The notes under the pieces are model-generated. The model was not told the DNA's origin. It made no database searches and worked only from the letters and a program-made list of their open reading frames with translations. Positions 26,300 through 37,689 of a stretch of DNA of 64,000 bases are shown piece after piece. Source of the DNA: Anniella stebbinsi. Lineage: Eukaryota; Chordata; Lepidosauria; Squamata; Anniellidae. Position 1 is the first letter of the stretch. Every line of letters starts with the position of its first letter. Location: positions 16,462,001-16,526,000 of the forward strand of contig JARDYH010000005.1 in the NCBI GenBank assembly GCA_029215795.1, written 5' to 3'. Made by a program: the position numbers and the translations under genes.

Positions 26300-26781
26300 C
26301 AGTGGTCTTCAACTGGTCAAGACCCAAGACCCGCCACAGATTCCCAATCTGCAACATGTGACCCACTTTCACAATTGCCCAACATGGCGACAACCCATCT
26401 GGACTCATCTTGCCACCCACTTTTGGGTTGCGACCCACCAGTTGAAGTAGGCTGACCATCTGAAAAGGAGGACAGGGCTCATATAACTTTAACAGTTGTA
26501 GAGAAAAGGGAATTTCAGCAGGTGTCATTTGTATGCAATTAGTTCCTGGTGAAATTCCCTCTTCATCACACCAGTTAAAGTTGCAGGGGCCCTGCCTTCT
26601 TTTGTATATGGTCACTCTAGTATAGTGCCTGCAACTTTAACTGTTGTGATGAAGAGAGAATTTCATCAGGAACTAATTGCATACAAATGACACTGGCTGA
26701 AATTCCCTTTTCTTTACAACTGTTAAAGTTATATGAGCCCTGTCCTCCTTTTCAGATGGTCAGCCTAGTTGAAGACCACTG
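26300..26781. mobile_element. hAT-like element with 8-bp TSD, carrying a nested MITE
   Basis: The left terminus CAGTGGTCTTCAACTGG and right terminus AGTTGAAGACCACTG are inverted repeats. They are flanked by CCCTACTT (26292-26299) and CCCTAGTT (26782-26789), an 8-bp TSD with one mismatch. The interior is interrupted at 26450-26765 by the GGGTGACC-family fold-back element. Confidence 0.85.
26450..26765. mobile_element. TA-flanked fold-back MITE, GGGTGACCAG family, copy 3 (nested)
   Basis: A 316-bp palindrome beginning GGCTGACCATCTGAAAAGG and ending CCTTTTCAGATGGTCAGCC, with TA on both sides (26448-26449, 26766-26767). It lies inside the hAT-like element at 26300-26781. Confidence 0.88.
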
Positions 26782-27522
26782 CCCTAGTTTGTACAACAAG
26801 GTGGATTCTTCCTTCAGTGGTGGGGTTATGGCAGATTTACAAAAGGCTAGGAAAGCGACCCAGATAATAAAATGAAATAATGTTGTTGACTGGGCCTCTT
26901 GGGGCTTTCCAGGACCAAACAGAGCTCGCAAGCACAAATGTGTTAAAACATTGACTCACTGTTGATGGCTGGTCTGAAGTTGGACCGTGTAAGGGAAAGA
27001 TCACAGGGTTCAGGGAGTCCACAGTGGGGTGGGGTAATGGAAGACCATATTAGAGTCTTGCTGTTGCTTAAGTGGAAAAGGGAGAGGCAGCAGCCTTCAA
27101 AGGAAGGGACGAGAACACAACAGGAAGTGCAACGTAAAGGGGGTTGGAGGCCTTTAATTGCTTCCAGACCTGTTGTTCTGTATCTACATAAAGTAAAGAT
27201 GTAGGGCTGACTCATTCACAGGGTTATCGGAACTGGGCTTCGGCGTGAGCTAGAAAGCTAAGCTGGAATCTGAAGTACTAAAATTCCACAATTACTCAGA
27301 AAGAATGAAAAATGAGAGGTTTGTTTTTTACACCCAGCGGTCAAGACATTTACCTCATAATAGAAGGCATTCTGAGACAAGACAAGCAAAGCTATGTGAG
27401 GGGTGGGAACACTTGTGCCTTTTCACACACGTCACCTTCACAACAGACTTGAGAAGGAGAAATAGCAGCAGGAACATACTGAATATTGTCTGTGCTTTGG
27501 CACTGTCTAGTGCCAGCCTGTG

Positions 27523-27660
27523 TCAGCCGTTCCCAACCTGGTGCCCTCCAGATGTTTTGTACTTCAACTCCCAATAGCCCTGGCCAGCATGGTCAATGGT
27601 CAAGAATGCTGTGAGTTGTAGGCCAAAATATCTGGATGGTACCTGGTTAGGGAAGGCTGG
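27523..27660. mobile_element. Palindromic MITE, ACTACAACTCCC family
   Basis: CAGCCGTTCCCAACCTGG, TGCCCTCCAGATGTTTTG; right end ATCTGGATGGTACCTGG, GGGAAGGCTGG. A nearly full-length copy. Confidence 0.85.
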
Positions 27661-28499
27661 TTCTAGGCCAAGGCACCTTCATTACTAGGAAAGTTTAAAA
27701 AACCCAAGGCATTTATATTTCCCTGCTTTTCACACACTGGAATTGGAGCAGAATCTACACTACTGCTTTAAAACGGGTTATAACAGTAGCGACAACCGTT
27801 GGGGCCCAGGACACTCTCCATATACAGTTTTCAAAACGTTTTCAAAGTGTCATATCCTGCTGGTTTGGGATTGGTACTGGGGAGAAAAGATTTCCAGTAG
27901 TAGCCAGGAACGTATATCTGTGTGTCCTAAATGAGAGCTGTATTTGCAGGGCTGTTGCCTGCCTGTCGGCTGTCATGCAATGTTCACTAACTGTCAGACT
28001 GCTGAGGGTGGGGGAATTGCACAAGAGAACCCTGACAGGGAGGCTTTTTATGACAGAATCCAAAGGTTCATTTGTTAAGGGAGACCTAGTGTACAATTTG
28101 AGACTGGATTGGGGGGGGGGGGTTACAGAAAGGGGCTTCTCAGGCAAGTATACTACTCAAACAGTAGGGAGACCTTGGCCTGGAAGCTGTGGAATGGAAG
28201 TCCCAATGATGTAGTGTGGCTGGGAGGAAAAATGAAGGATAATGGGTTGAAATAAAGTGTGACTTAAAGGGGGGATGATGGGGAAAGGTGAAAGGTGGCA
28301 AGCAGTGATGTAGTGGAGCTAGGACTTGCTGAACCCAGTAACAGCACTTTTTATTACCAGGGACCTTTAGTACTAGGGACAAACTGCAATCTGCCAAACC
28401 AGAATGCTCAGGGTGATCCTGAGATGGAAAGGAAATCAGGAGGCCTCCAAATGAGGAAGTGTTGTGATAATGGATGACCCCACACTGACTGGATAAATG

Positions 28500-31005
28500 C
28501 ATGTTCCAATCACAACAAAATTATTAGAATTTCCGATGCCCTGAATGGTTGTGCCCTAGAACAGTTGTCATGGAACCAACTAGAGGGGAGGTGACCCTAG
28601 ATTTAATCCTAAGTGGTGCCTCCTGGGACCTGGTACAAGATGTAAGTGTGTTGGACCAACTGCAAACAGCAGCCACAGTGTTATCAGGTGTAATATCTAT
28701 TTTAATTGGGAAATTGCCAAGGAAGTCCAGCACAGTCACATTTGACTTCAAAAGAGGAAACCTCTCTAAAATGAGGGAACTGGTAAAAAGGAAGTTGAAT
28801 GGAGGAGTCAAGAGGGTTAAATCACTTTAAAATTCTTGGGAGTGTATTCAAAACTGCAGTAATAGAAACTCAGCTAGAATGTATACCACAGGATAGGAAA
28901 GGTGGCACCAAGTCCAAGAGGTCACTGGCATGAGCACTGCCAAGGAAGCTTTTGGAGAAAAGAGGGCTTCCTTTAGAAAACGGAAGTCTTGCCCTGATGA
29001 GGAGAACAAAAGGGAACACAAATTTGCACATAAGGAGGTGTAAGCAGACAAGAGATGCAAAATCCATTTTGAGGATCTCAAACAACATTGAGGCCAATAA
29101 TAAATAAGCCTTTATATCAGAAACTGGAAACCGGCTAGGGAGGCACTTGGACTGTTGGATGACAACGGAATTAAAGAAGTACTGAAGGAGAATAAGGAGA
29201 CTGCAGAGAAACTAAATGAATTATTTCCATCTGTCTTCACTGCTAAGATGTAAGACAGATACTTGTGTCTGATCTGGTGTTATCAGGAAGGGAGTCTGAG
29301 GAACTGAGGCAAATAGTGGAGGCAAAAGACGAACCTTACTGAAAGACTGAAAGTTAATAAATCACCAAGTCCAGATATTATCTGTCATAGAGTTCTCAAA
29401 GAAGTCAAAATACTGATCTTCTAACAAAAATATGTAACATGTCCCAAATATCAGCCTTTGTACCAAAAGACTGGGGAATGGCCAGTGTAACACTTTTTTT
29501 TTTTTTAAAGGGAACCAAGGGGATCTGGGAAATTACAGGCTGGTTAGCTTAACATCTCTTCCGGGTAAGTTGGTTGAAAGCATTATTAAAGATATAATTC
29601 GGAAGCATATAGAAGGACAAATTTTACTGAACAGTAATCAACATGGCTTCCATTAAGGTAAGTCATGTCTCACTAACCTTTTAGAGTGTTTTTGTTGTTT
29701 TTTGAGACTGTCAATAAACATGTGGACAGGGGTGATCCAATAGACATTGTTTACGTGGAACTCCAAAATATTTTTTTGACAAACTCCCTCACCGAAGACT
29801 CCTGAGCAAATTTAGCAGAGGAGAAGTATTCATATGGATCAATAACTGGTTAAAGAACAGAAAGCAGAGAGTAGAAATAAATGGTAAATTCTCCCAGTGG
29901 GGGGATATGAATAGTGGGGTCCCACAGAGATCTGTATTGGAACAAATGCTTTTCAACTTGTTCATAAATGATCTAGAATTAGGAGTGAGCAATGAAGTGG
30001 CCACGTTTGCTGATGACATCAAATTATTTAGAGTGGTTAAAACAAAAACGGATTGCAAAGAATCTCTCCAAACTGGGCGAATGGGCATCAAACTGACAAA
30101 TGCAGATAGATGTAAGCAAGTGTAAAATGATGCACATTGGGGCAAAAATCCCAACTTCACATATATGCTGACATCTGAGCTAGCACTGACTGTCAGAGAA
30201 AAAGCTCTTGTGGTTATGGTGGAAAGCTCAATAAAAATGTCAATCCAGTGTGCAGCTGCTGTGAAAAAGGCAAATTCCATGTTAGGCATAATTAGGAAAG
30301 GAATCAAAAATAAAACTGCCAAGATCATACTGTCCTTATACAAATTTATGGTGCAATCATATTTGGAATACAGTGTACAGTTCTGAGCTCTGCACCTAAC
30401 AAAAGGATATTGTAGAGTTGAAAAATATGCAGAAAAGGGCAAGTAAAATGATCAAGGGACTGGAGCAACTCCTATATGATGAAAGGTTACATCTGAGACT
30501 GTTTAGCTTCGAAAAAGAAAAAAAGCGAGTAAGAGGAGACATGAGAGGTGTACAAAAGTATGCATGTTGTGGAGAATGTGGACAGGGAGACATTTTTCTC
30601 CCTCATAATTCTAGAACCTGGGGTCATCCCATGAAGCTGATTGGTAGGAGATTCAGGACAGAGAAAAGGCAGGACTTTTTCACACCGTGCATAGTGAAAC
30701 CATGGAATTCACTACCACAAGATACAGTGATGGCCACTACTTGGGATGGCTTTAAAAGGATATTGGACAAAATCCTGAGGGCTAAAGCTCTCAATGGCTA
30801 CTAATCCTGGTACCTCTATGCTACCTCCAGTATCAGAGGCAGTATGTACACCAGTGGCTGGCACACATGGGTGGGAGAGTCCTATTACACTCATGTGCTG
30901 CTTGTGGGTTTCCCATGAGCAGCTGGTTGGCTGCTGTATGACCAGAATGCTGGACTAGATGGACCTTGGTCTGATCCAACATCAGGGCTCTTTTTATGTT
31001 CTTAT
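28500..31005 (+). mobile_element. Decayed CR1/L3-like LINE ORF2 and 3' end
   Basis: Broken frames along 2.5 kb keep retroposon blocks: EPTRGEVTLDLIL (about 28570), GNYRLVSLTSLPGKLVESI then IKDIIRK (about 29530-29605), VFIWINNWLKNRKQRVE, NSGVPQRSVLEQMLFNLFIN (29910-29970) and ATFADDIKLF (30002-30031), the reverse-transcriptase FADD box. Later come ALVVMVESSIKMSIQCAAAV and YKFMVQSYLEYSVQF. Stops and frameshifts make it non-functional. The 3' end has GACTAGATGGACCTTGGTC and TTCTTATGAC. Confidence 0.88.
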
Positions 31006-31394
31006 GACATCATCTGCCACCCGACCCCACCACCACCACCAGATTTCCCTGTTCCCCTTGAGCTTAGCAGCAATCCTCACAGTAGTGAAGCCCTGAAGTT
31101 GTCCCTGAATGGAGGAACATATGCAGAAGATAACCAGTGAGATGGTGAAGCTTTGATGACAGGTTTCAATATTTCTCAATCCTTGCTATATACAGTAAAT
31201 CAGTGATGCCTTGTGGTTCTCGAAAATCCCACACCAGCAGTATAAGTAGGCAAATAATCCCATAAGTATTTTGGTTCTGATCTAGTAACTTCGCCCATTC
31301 TCCTTTACCCACACCCCTTTAGCGTCTAGCAGCCTCACCCTCTCAACTTCAACCACACCCATTTAGCACCTAGTAGCCCAATCATGCCCACATT

Positions 31395-31690
31395 TATTTA
31401 TTGAAAGCATTGTTATGCCGCTCGCTCCACAGCCCAAAAGGCTCCCGGTTCAGGTTACATAAAATCAATTAAAAACAAGGCAGACCCTGCCAACAAGCTT
31501 ACACTCTAAAAGGACACAACCCAAAGGGGGAAAAAGGGATAGGGAAGAAAATCAAGTGGTCTTTCAGCAGGGTTGGGGTGGGATATTCCTGCTTCCCATA
31601 TATCTCCTCCTGCAGCCTGCTGGAATGGCAGCCAGTTGATGAAGAACCTAGTGAAAGCAATCATACAAGTACCATGTACATTATAAAGTA
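31395..31690 (-). mobile_element. LINE/SINE-like 3' remnant, reverse orientation
   Basis: TTATTTATTGAAAGCATTG, ATAAAATCAATTAAAAACAAGG and AGCTTACACTCTAAAAGG give a UTR-like composition often seen in reversed retroposon tails. Family not resolved. Confidence 0.35.
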
Positions 31691-32241
31691 TACACACACC
31701 TTTGGGCGTGTTTCAAATGTAAAGAAATAATTTGACTCACATATTTATACCTTCAGAGAGGGAAATGGTGTTGTGGCTTGGCCAAGGCATAGAATAAAAT
31801 AATTCCTAAATATACCTTGGAGTAGTTGCATTGCTGAAGCATATATGGTTACTCAGTAACTCACCATACCTGTTCCTTTATATCACTGCTTACCATGAAA
31901 CCATCCTGTCCTTCATCATCTGTGTGGAGTAGGACAAACATGGGCATAGTGTCCATCAGCCATCAGATGGTGAGGCTTTAGCAAAGGTTCAGCAGGGGCG
32001 ATGGGTCTGGAAACGAGCGCATAAGGCAAAGCCACTGGAAAGAGACTGCCAGGTGGAAGGGCAGCCAAAGGCTGTGTGATGGATGACAGAGGAAAGTGAT
32101 GCAAGAGGGTGATATCATAATTATCATCACACAGAGGCATGTGTGTTGATTGGTTCACTGTCCTGTGAGGTCACAATGGTCTCAGTCAACAGCAGTTGAA
32201 GCAAAAGCCCTCAAATTGCCTCATGCTGATTAGCCCAGACA

Positions 32242-32366
32242 AGCCTTCCCCAACCTCTCCAGAAGTTTTGCACACAACTCCCATCATCCCCATCCAATGG
32301 CCATGCTGCCTGGTGGTGATGGGAGGTGTAATTCAAAACACCTGGATGGTACCATGATGGGTGAAA
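32242..32366. mobile_element. Palindromic MITE, ACTACAACTCCC family
   Basis: CCTTCCCCAACCTCTCCAG, ACAACTCCCATCATCCCCAT ... GATGGGAGGTGTAATTC. It has a slightly different centre. Confidence 0.75.
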
Positions 32367-32369
32367 GCT

Positions 32370-33780
32370 CGCCTAGACTATTAGTCCATCTTGCTCTGCA
32401 TGATCTGCTTTGACTATCAGAACTTAAGGTCTCAGGCAGAGAAAGACCTCTGCCTGAGACCCAGTCATTTAAATGGAGATGCTGGAGGTTTAACCTTGGA
32501 CTTTATCCATTCAGAGCATGTGTTTTCCCATACCTCTTGAGCTATGCCCCCTGTTGCGGAGGAGTGGTGTTGAAAGTTAAGTGTGATGCGCCTGATTGGT
32601 GCAGGTCACTCTGATGTCACAGTGGTTATGCTGCTGCTAGGCTCAGGTGGTACGTGACTGGAACCACAAATAAACATTGCTTCTTTCAGTGGTGTGATGT
32701 GGCAGAAAGGAGGCAAAAAGTCACCTGTATCCTATCAAATGACACAAAGCTTTCGAAGGAGGGAAGATGAGCAAAACTGAATTCTGAGGAATATTGAGAC
32801 TGTGTTTCAGATTTTAAGTGACGTGGGAGTCAGGCTGCCTGGAGAGGTTTGCATTTTGTATAGATTTCCCCCCAAAGGGGTAAATACTTTGAATGCTGAA
32901 TAAGAAGCTCTTGCAAAAGGCTGGATTAACTATCAAGTAGGTGAACTCTAGAGTAGCATCCATAACCCAACGAGGACCATTTTAGTGGTGTGTGTCTGGT
33001 GGAGTGGGCCTGTAATTGTGGGCCTAGGAAACTTTATGAGTTTGCCCAGCATATTTATTGGCCCAGCTCCTGTGCCTTAACCTGAGCTTTCCCCATCATT
33101 TTATTTCCATGGTTTTACAAGATCTACCTGCTTAGTTCCTGTTTGTCTGACTGCTGATAAAGACAGAGGAACTGGGCTGGTAAAAAAAGAAAGAAAAGAA
33201 AGATTGGGATACCTATTGGTAATGAGTTTTTATTCATGCCACAAACATTTAATCTAGGTATTATAGTGAGGTGGGCATTTTGGTTTGCTTTTGAGTCTTG
33301 GAGATGATGCACAAAAGTCAAAGGTAGCCATGTTGGCCAGAAGAAAATTTCCCCCAAATAGTATGCAAGCTTTTGAGCTCTCCAGAACTCTTCATCAAGC
33401 TAGGGGTGGGGAAGGAAACCATGAGGTCTTCATTTAGTCACAGTTTTAAGATGGAACGTGGAAGAAGGATGGCTGTTCTGGTGTTGAATTTCAGGCCTGG
33501 GGCTACATCCAGCCTTCCTGGGGTCCCAAGCCGGCACTCCCAAGTTTCCCAAGTTGACCACCCCCCTCCCCTGCCGCATCTTCTATGTAATCCCCAAACA
33601 CTTTCATGTTCCATAGTTCTGTGGGTAGCTGACAAAGTCAAGCAATAAGACAAGGGTTTGGTTATTATTTTTTAAATCATTCAAGTAACAAGCAGGCTAC
33701 ATTTATTGGAAAGATGCTTCTTTTTTCAGGCTAAAGCCATCCCATAATGATGGGATGATATCACAGTTGTCAAACAACTC
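32370..33780. other. Intergenic stretch, no gene seen
   Basis: Mixed-composition DNA with no open frame showing a domain. One short CCCATAATGATGGGATG hairpin occurs near 33740. I see no RNA gene or further repeat. Confidence 0.4.
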
Positions 33781-33784
33781 ATCA

Positions 33785-33960
33785 AAGTATGGAAGTATGG
33801 GAAGCTGCCTTAGGCAGGTCTGATTGTGTCTCTGTCTAGCACAGTCTTGTCCATTCTGCCTGCCCACTGGACATTCTCATCACTTGATCCTTTAACTGAC
33901 GATGGATCCTGGATCTTTTGGAAAGCAGGTGCTCTACCACTGGACTACAGCCCTTCTCTG
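33785..33960 (-). mobile_element. tRNA-derived SINE (diverged)
   Basis: AAGCAGGTGCTCTACCACTGG is the reverse of a tRNA-like box A (CCAGTGGTAGAGCACC). GAAGCTGCCTTAGGC marks the 3' end. Confidence 0.65.
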
Positions 33961-34288
33961 AGGGTCTTGCGTCCCTTGCTGGAATCAACTGTGTTCCCAA
34001 AGGGCATGCCTACACTCTAAGTGTGTGCAATTTGAGTGTGTGTGTGATACTACTTTAATCCCAAAGGATGCTGAGAATTGTGATTTGGTGAGGGTGCTCA
34101 GAATTCCCTGCTAAGAGATCTTTATCCCCTTTTGTAGAACTACCATTCCCAGGGTTCCTTGGGGAGAGGGAATGGTGGTTAAACCAGTTGGTAAGCCGGT
34201 GCCATTGATATACTCAAATAAGAGCATATATGGTCTCCTCTATAAAGTTACCCATGTAGCAGCAGTGGGTAGTGGTGTAGGTTATACT

Positions 34289-34420
34289 GGCCTTCTCCAA
34301 CCTGGTGCCCTCCAGAGGTTTTGGACTACAATTCCCAACATTCCTGACCAATGACTGTGCTGGTTGGGGATTATGGAAGATGTAATCCAATGTATTTGGA
34401 GGGTGCCGAGCTGGGGAAGG
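34289..34420. mobile_element. Palindromic MITE, ACTACAACTCCC family
   Basis: GCCTTCTCCAACCTGGTGCC, CTCCAGAGGTTTTGGACTAC ... GGGTGCCGAGCTGGGGAAGG. Full length. Confidence 0.85.
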
Positions 34421-34744
34421 TAAGGCTTCTCCTAGAGGTCTCATCTAAAGCTGCTGTTTGGGCTCTAATTGCTAGAACATTAAAGCTGGCTTCAGTTAAG
34501 TAGATTGAAGGCAAGACTTAATACAAGCCAGGCCTCACCAGGCTGGGGCCCTGGATGGAAACTTTTTCCAGTACCAAGATTGAGCCCCAAAACATGAGCA
34601 GCTCCTGAGCATGTACAGGACGTTTCTCTTGCTGATGAATAACCCTGATCTGCCATCACTCATGGGAGGGAGCAAGGCCTCCTAGCATTTTGAGATTAAG
34701 CCCTGGGTGAAATAGGGGTGGAGAGTCACTTCAAGAGGGTTTAA

Positions 34745-34845
34745 ACTGGGATTGGGGAACCTGTGGCTCTCCAGATGTTGTCGGACTACAACTCCCATCA
34801 TCCCTGACCACTGGCCATGCTGGCTGGGGCGGATGGGTGTTCTTG
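34745..34845. mobile_element. Palindromic MITE, ACTACAACTCCC family (left half)
   Basis: GGCTCTCCAGATGTTGTCGG, ACTACAACTCCCATCATCCC, CCATGCTGGCTGGGGCGGAT; truncated after the centre. Confidence 0.8.
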
Positions 34846-35841
34846 CAAGTTTGGGGCTGTAATGCAGATTTGTTAGAAGAATGATCTTGAGCTTCGTCCC
34901 GTAAGAAAGCGACGTAGACGAGGTGAAGTGAAAACCTTTTGGAAAGTGGAAAGCGACGGGCCAAAACGAAAATTAAAAATTATTCTCAACACCTGCAAAT
35001 TCAAAAACAAAACAAAAAAATAAATTAGCTCCTCAAAAGAGTTCTATATAGACATTTAGAGATCAGCTTGTTACAAGCAAAGTAAGTCTGTTCCTGCTGC
35101 TTTGGGTAGCTCCCCGGTATGTATGCAAGCCTGCCCGGTGCAAAGGTGGAAAAGTCTGGATTCTCCATCCTGGATCAAAGTCGAGCTTTCTCTGTTCCAC
35201 CCTCTTCTGTCCCCCAAGATGATGCTGTTGGTCTTGTTTGGAGCTGGTGATGGAGAAGTATGAGAGCGCGGGCCCTGAGTTTCTCTGGGTCGGTTGTCTA
35301 TTGCTGCTCTTGGGCGAGGCAGAAGCATGGTGCAAGCCAACTTTCTTCCTGAGTGGACCTACACAAATAAAACCCAGGGGGGGGGGGAATCAGTACCAAA
35401 TCCAAACTGGCCACCTACAGGTCCATTTGCATGTGACATGAACAACAATCTGTCCTATGGGAGAATTCTTCATTCCTGCTCTCTTATTGGATGCAATAAA
35501 TATCACCATGACCAACCCCCACCCCCATAGCCTGGGTCAAGGGTAGGTATGGCTGGGCACCTGCCAAGGGCGCATACTTCAGCAAGCTCCCCTCCTCTGG
35601 CAACCCCCCCCCTTGGAGTTTCTCCTCCTCTTCACCTGCCTCTTACTCTGCTAGTTCACCTGCCTCTTACTCTGGCCCAGGAGAAGCTGTAGATGCCACT
35701 GCCTACTTGCTCTCTGCCTGTCAAGCAAATACGTGTTAGCAACAATGAGGAAGAGGAGGAGAAATAGCAGCTGGTGAAAATGGGGGTGAAAAGGTGGACT
35801 CACTAAGGAAGGAGGGCATTGAGGTGCCTTGCCCTAGAGTA

Positions 35842-36288
35842 GGCTGACCAGATAAAATCCAGGTCAGGGCTCATGTAACTTTAACAGTTGTAGAGCAAAG
35901 GAAATTTCAGCCAGTGTCATTTGTACGCAATTAGTTCCTGGTGAAATTCCCTCTTCATCACAACAGTTAAAGTTGCAGGCACTATACTAGAGTGACCATA
36001 TACAAAAGAAGGCAGGGCCCCTGCACCTTTAACTGTTGTGATGAAGAGGGAATTTCACCAGGCCCCGATTGGAGAGGAGGAGGACAAAGCATGTCATTCC
36101 TGCCCCCCACTGCTCCAATAGGGGTCTCTGGAAAGTGCATCATTCCCCCACCATCATACCAATGGCAGTCTTAAAGGGGAAAGTGTGTCATTCCAGGACA
36201 TTATAGAAAATTACAGAAAATCCCCCGGACCCCTAAGATAGAAGAAAAACCAGGACAAATCCAGGAAAGTCCTGACAGTTGGTCACCC
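35842..36288. mobile_element. GGGTGACCAG family, copy 4: composite with intact inner element
   Basis: The left end GGCTGACCAGATAAAATCC and right end AGTTGGTCACCC are TA-flanked (35840-35841, 36289-36290). Unlike copies 1-3 the right arm departs after TTTCACCAGG at about 36062 and continues as unique sequence to 36288. An inner TA-flanked terminus, GAGTGACCATATAC, begins at 35990. Confidence 0.75.
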
Positions 36289-36459
36289 TAACACTGAGCT
36301 ATGACCCTTTCCAAATCCAGATGTAGGCTATGCTAGCTACATAAAGATTGTCCTCCCTTTGCTTCAGTTGGAAACCCTTCAGGTTGAAATTACACCATCA
36401 GATGGCTGGCCTGACACTTGTTTTGTCCCTCTCTTCTCTCCCCCATCCTCCTGTTCCCT

Positions 36460-36780
36460 TGTGGGTCACTTTTTATTTTACTCCAAAGGAAATTAAATGC
36501 ATAAAACCCGTTTGAGATGAGAGAGCAGATCCTTCTGAACCACATTTCCTTTTTGATTTAAATGAAAGCAGCTGAGATCCATGGTCTTTTCCAGGGATCA
36601 CAAACCAGATTATGATGATTTGATCACTCAGGCGAGTTTATGTAATTCTCTCTTGCTTTTAACTGTTCCTAACGAGGGCTAAGTACCTACAGTCCAGGCC
36701 TTTATATTATACCTTTATATTATACCTAGCACTAATGCATTATGTAAAGCTATCATCAAAGGTTAAGACAAAAAACAGTT
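36460..36780. other. Non-repetitive AT-rich intergenic block
   Basis: Free of recognised repeats except a tandem TTTATATTATACC duplication at about 36702-36726. It contains AAATTAAATGCATAAA and GATTATGATGATTTGATCA words. It could be conserved non-coding DNA; nothing decisive is visible. Confidence 0.25.
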
Positions 36781-36816
36781 TACAGGATTGTTAGCTTAAA
36801 CACTCAAGCCAGGAGT

Positions 36817-37185
36817 ATGCCATTTGGTATCTTCCAGATGTCTTTGACTACAATCCCCAGAATCCTTGACCATTGGCAATGCTGGCTGGGGATGATGGGA
36901 GTTTGTATTTATTATTATTTTTATAGCTTGCCTATTTTCTTCTTGCAAGGCGGCTTACATAGTCTTCCTTTTTTATCCTCACAACAACCCTGTGAGGTTG
37001 GTTAGGCTGAGAGTCAGTGTTTGGCTGAAAGTCACCCAGTGAGCTTCGTGGCCAAGTGGGGACTAGAACCCATATTTCCCAAGTCCCAGTCCAACACCTT
37101 AACCTCTATGCCACACTGGCTCTGTTCTGGAGATGTAATCCATAACATCTACAAGGCACTAGGATGCCTTCCCCTGTCCTAAGCA
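36817..37185. mobile_element. Palindromic MITE split by a MIR-like SINE
   Basis: Left part to GATGATGGGAGTTT (about 36904) and right part from GATGTAATCCATAACATC (about 37130) together make one ACTACAACTCCC-family copy. The sequence between is the SINE at 36905-37130. Confidence 0.8.
36905..37130 (-). mobile_element. MIR-like SINE, reverse orientation
   Basis: AACAACCCTGTGAGGTTGG, GTCACCCAGTGAGCTTCG and GGGACTAGAACCC (reverse of box B GGGTTCTAGTCCC) match the copy at 20610-20790. It interrupts a palindromic MITE. Confidence 0.8.
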
Positions 37186-37479
37186 GTGGGGGAGAGGGAG
37201 CAGCAAAGCCACTCACTTTCAGTATAGCGGCCGAAAGCCCAGAACTCACCATCATTTGCTTCCTTTGAGATGTCCTAACCTCTCATTTCTTAGGACTCCC
37301 CCACATGGAACAACACTGAATGATCTATACCAGGTGTGGGCAGGAGGTAGGTTTGGATCTACTGATAGATCTTTAGATGATTTTGCAGTCCATCGGCAAG
37401 GATTTCTAGCTCCCAATAGTTTAACAATAGCAGCAATGAACTTACTCTGCCCTGCCTTAGATTATACTGCTGAAATGAA

Positions 37480-37675
37480 GACGGTTTGGGCATTACCAGC
37501 CTTGGACTTTTACGTGGACGGACTGCTTGGGTGCCTTTTATCGTGTAGGTTGTATGCTCTTTATATTGGTTTTGTTCGCCTGTTTTTTTTTGGCGTCATG
37601 TGCCCCACCCTGGGATCCATTGTGGATGAAGGGTGGTTTATACATTTTAGAAATAACATAAATAAATATTGCTAA
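37480..37675 (+). mobile_element. LINE 3' tail (L2-like or related)
   Basis: TGCCCCACCCTGGGATCC and TTTAGAAATAACATAAATAAAT form a retroposon UTR-like tail. Confidence 0.4.
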
Positions 37676-37689
37676 AATTGCAATAATCG

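Noticed and set aside
30002..30031. ATFADDIKLF reverse-transcriptase motif as possible retrovirus
   Set aside because: Neighbouring blocks (GVPQ, RKHI, LEYSVQF) and the 3' end are of CR1/L3-type LINEs; no LTR, gag or env signs.
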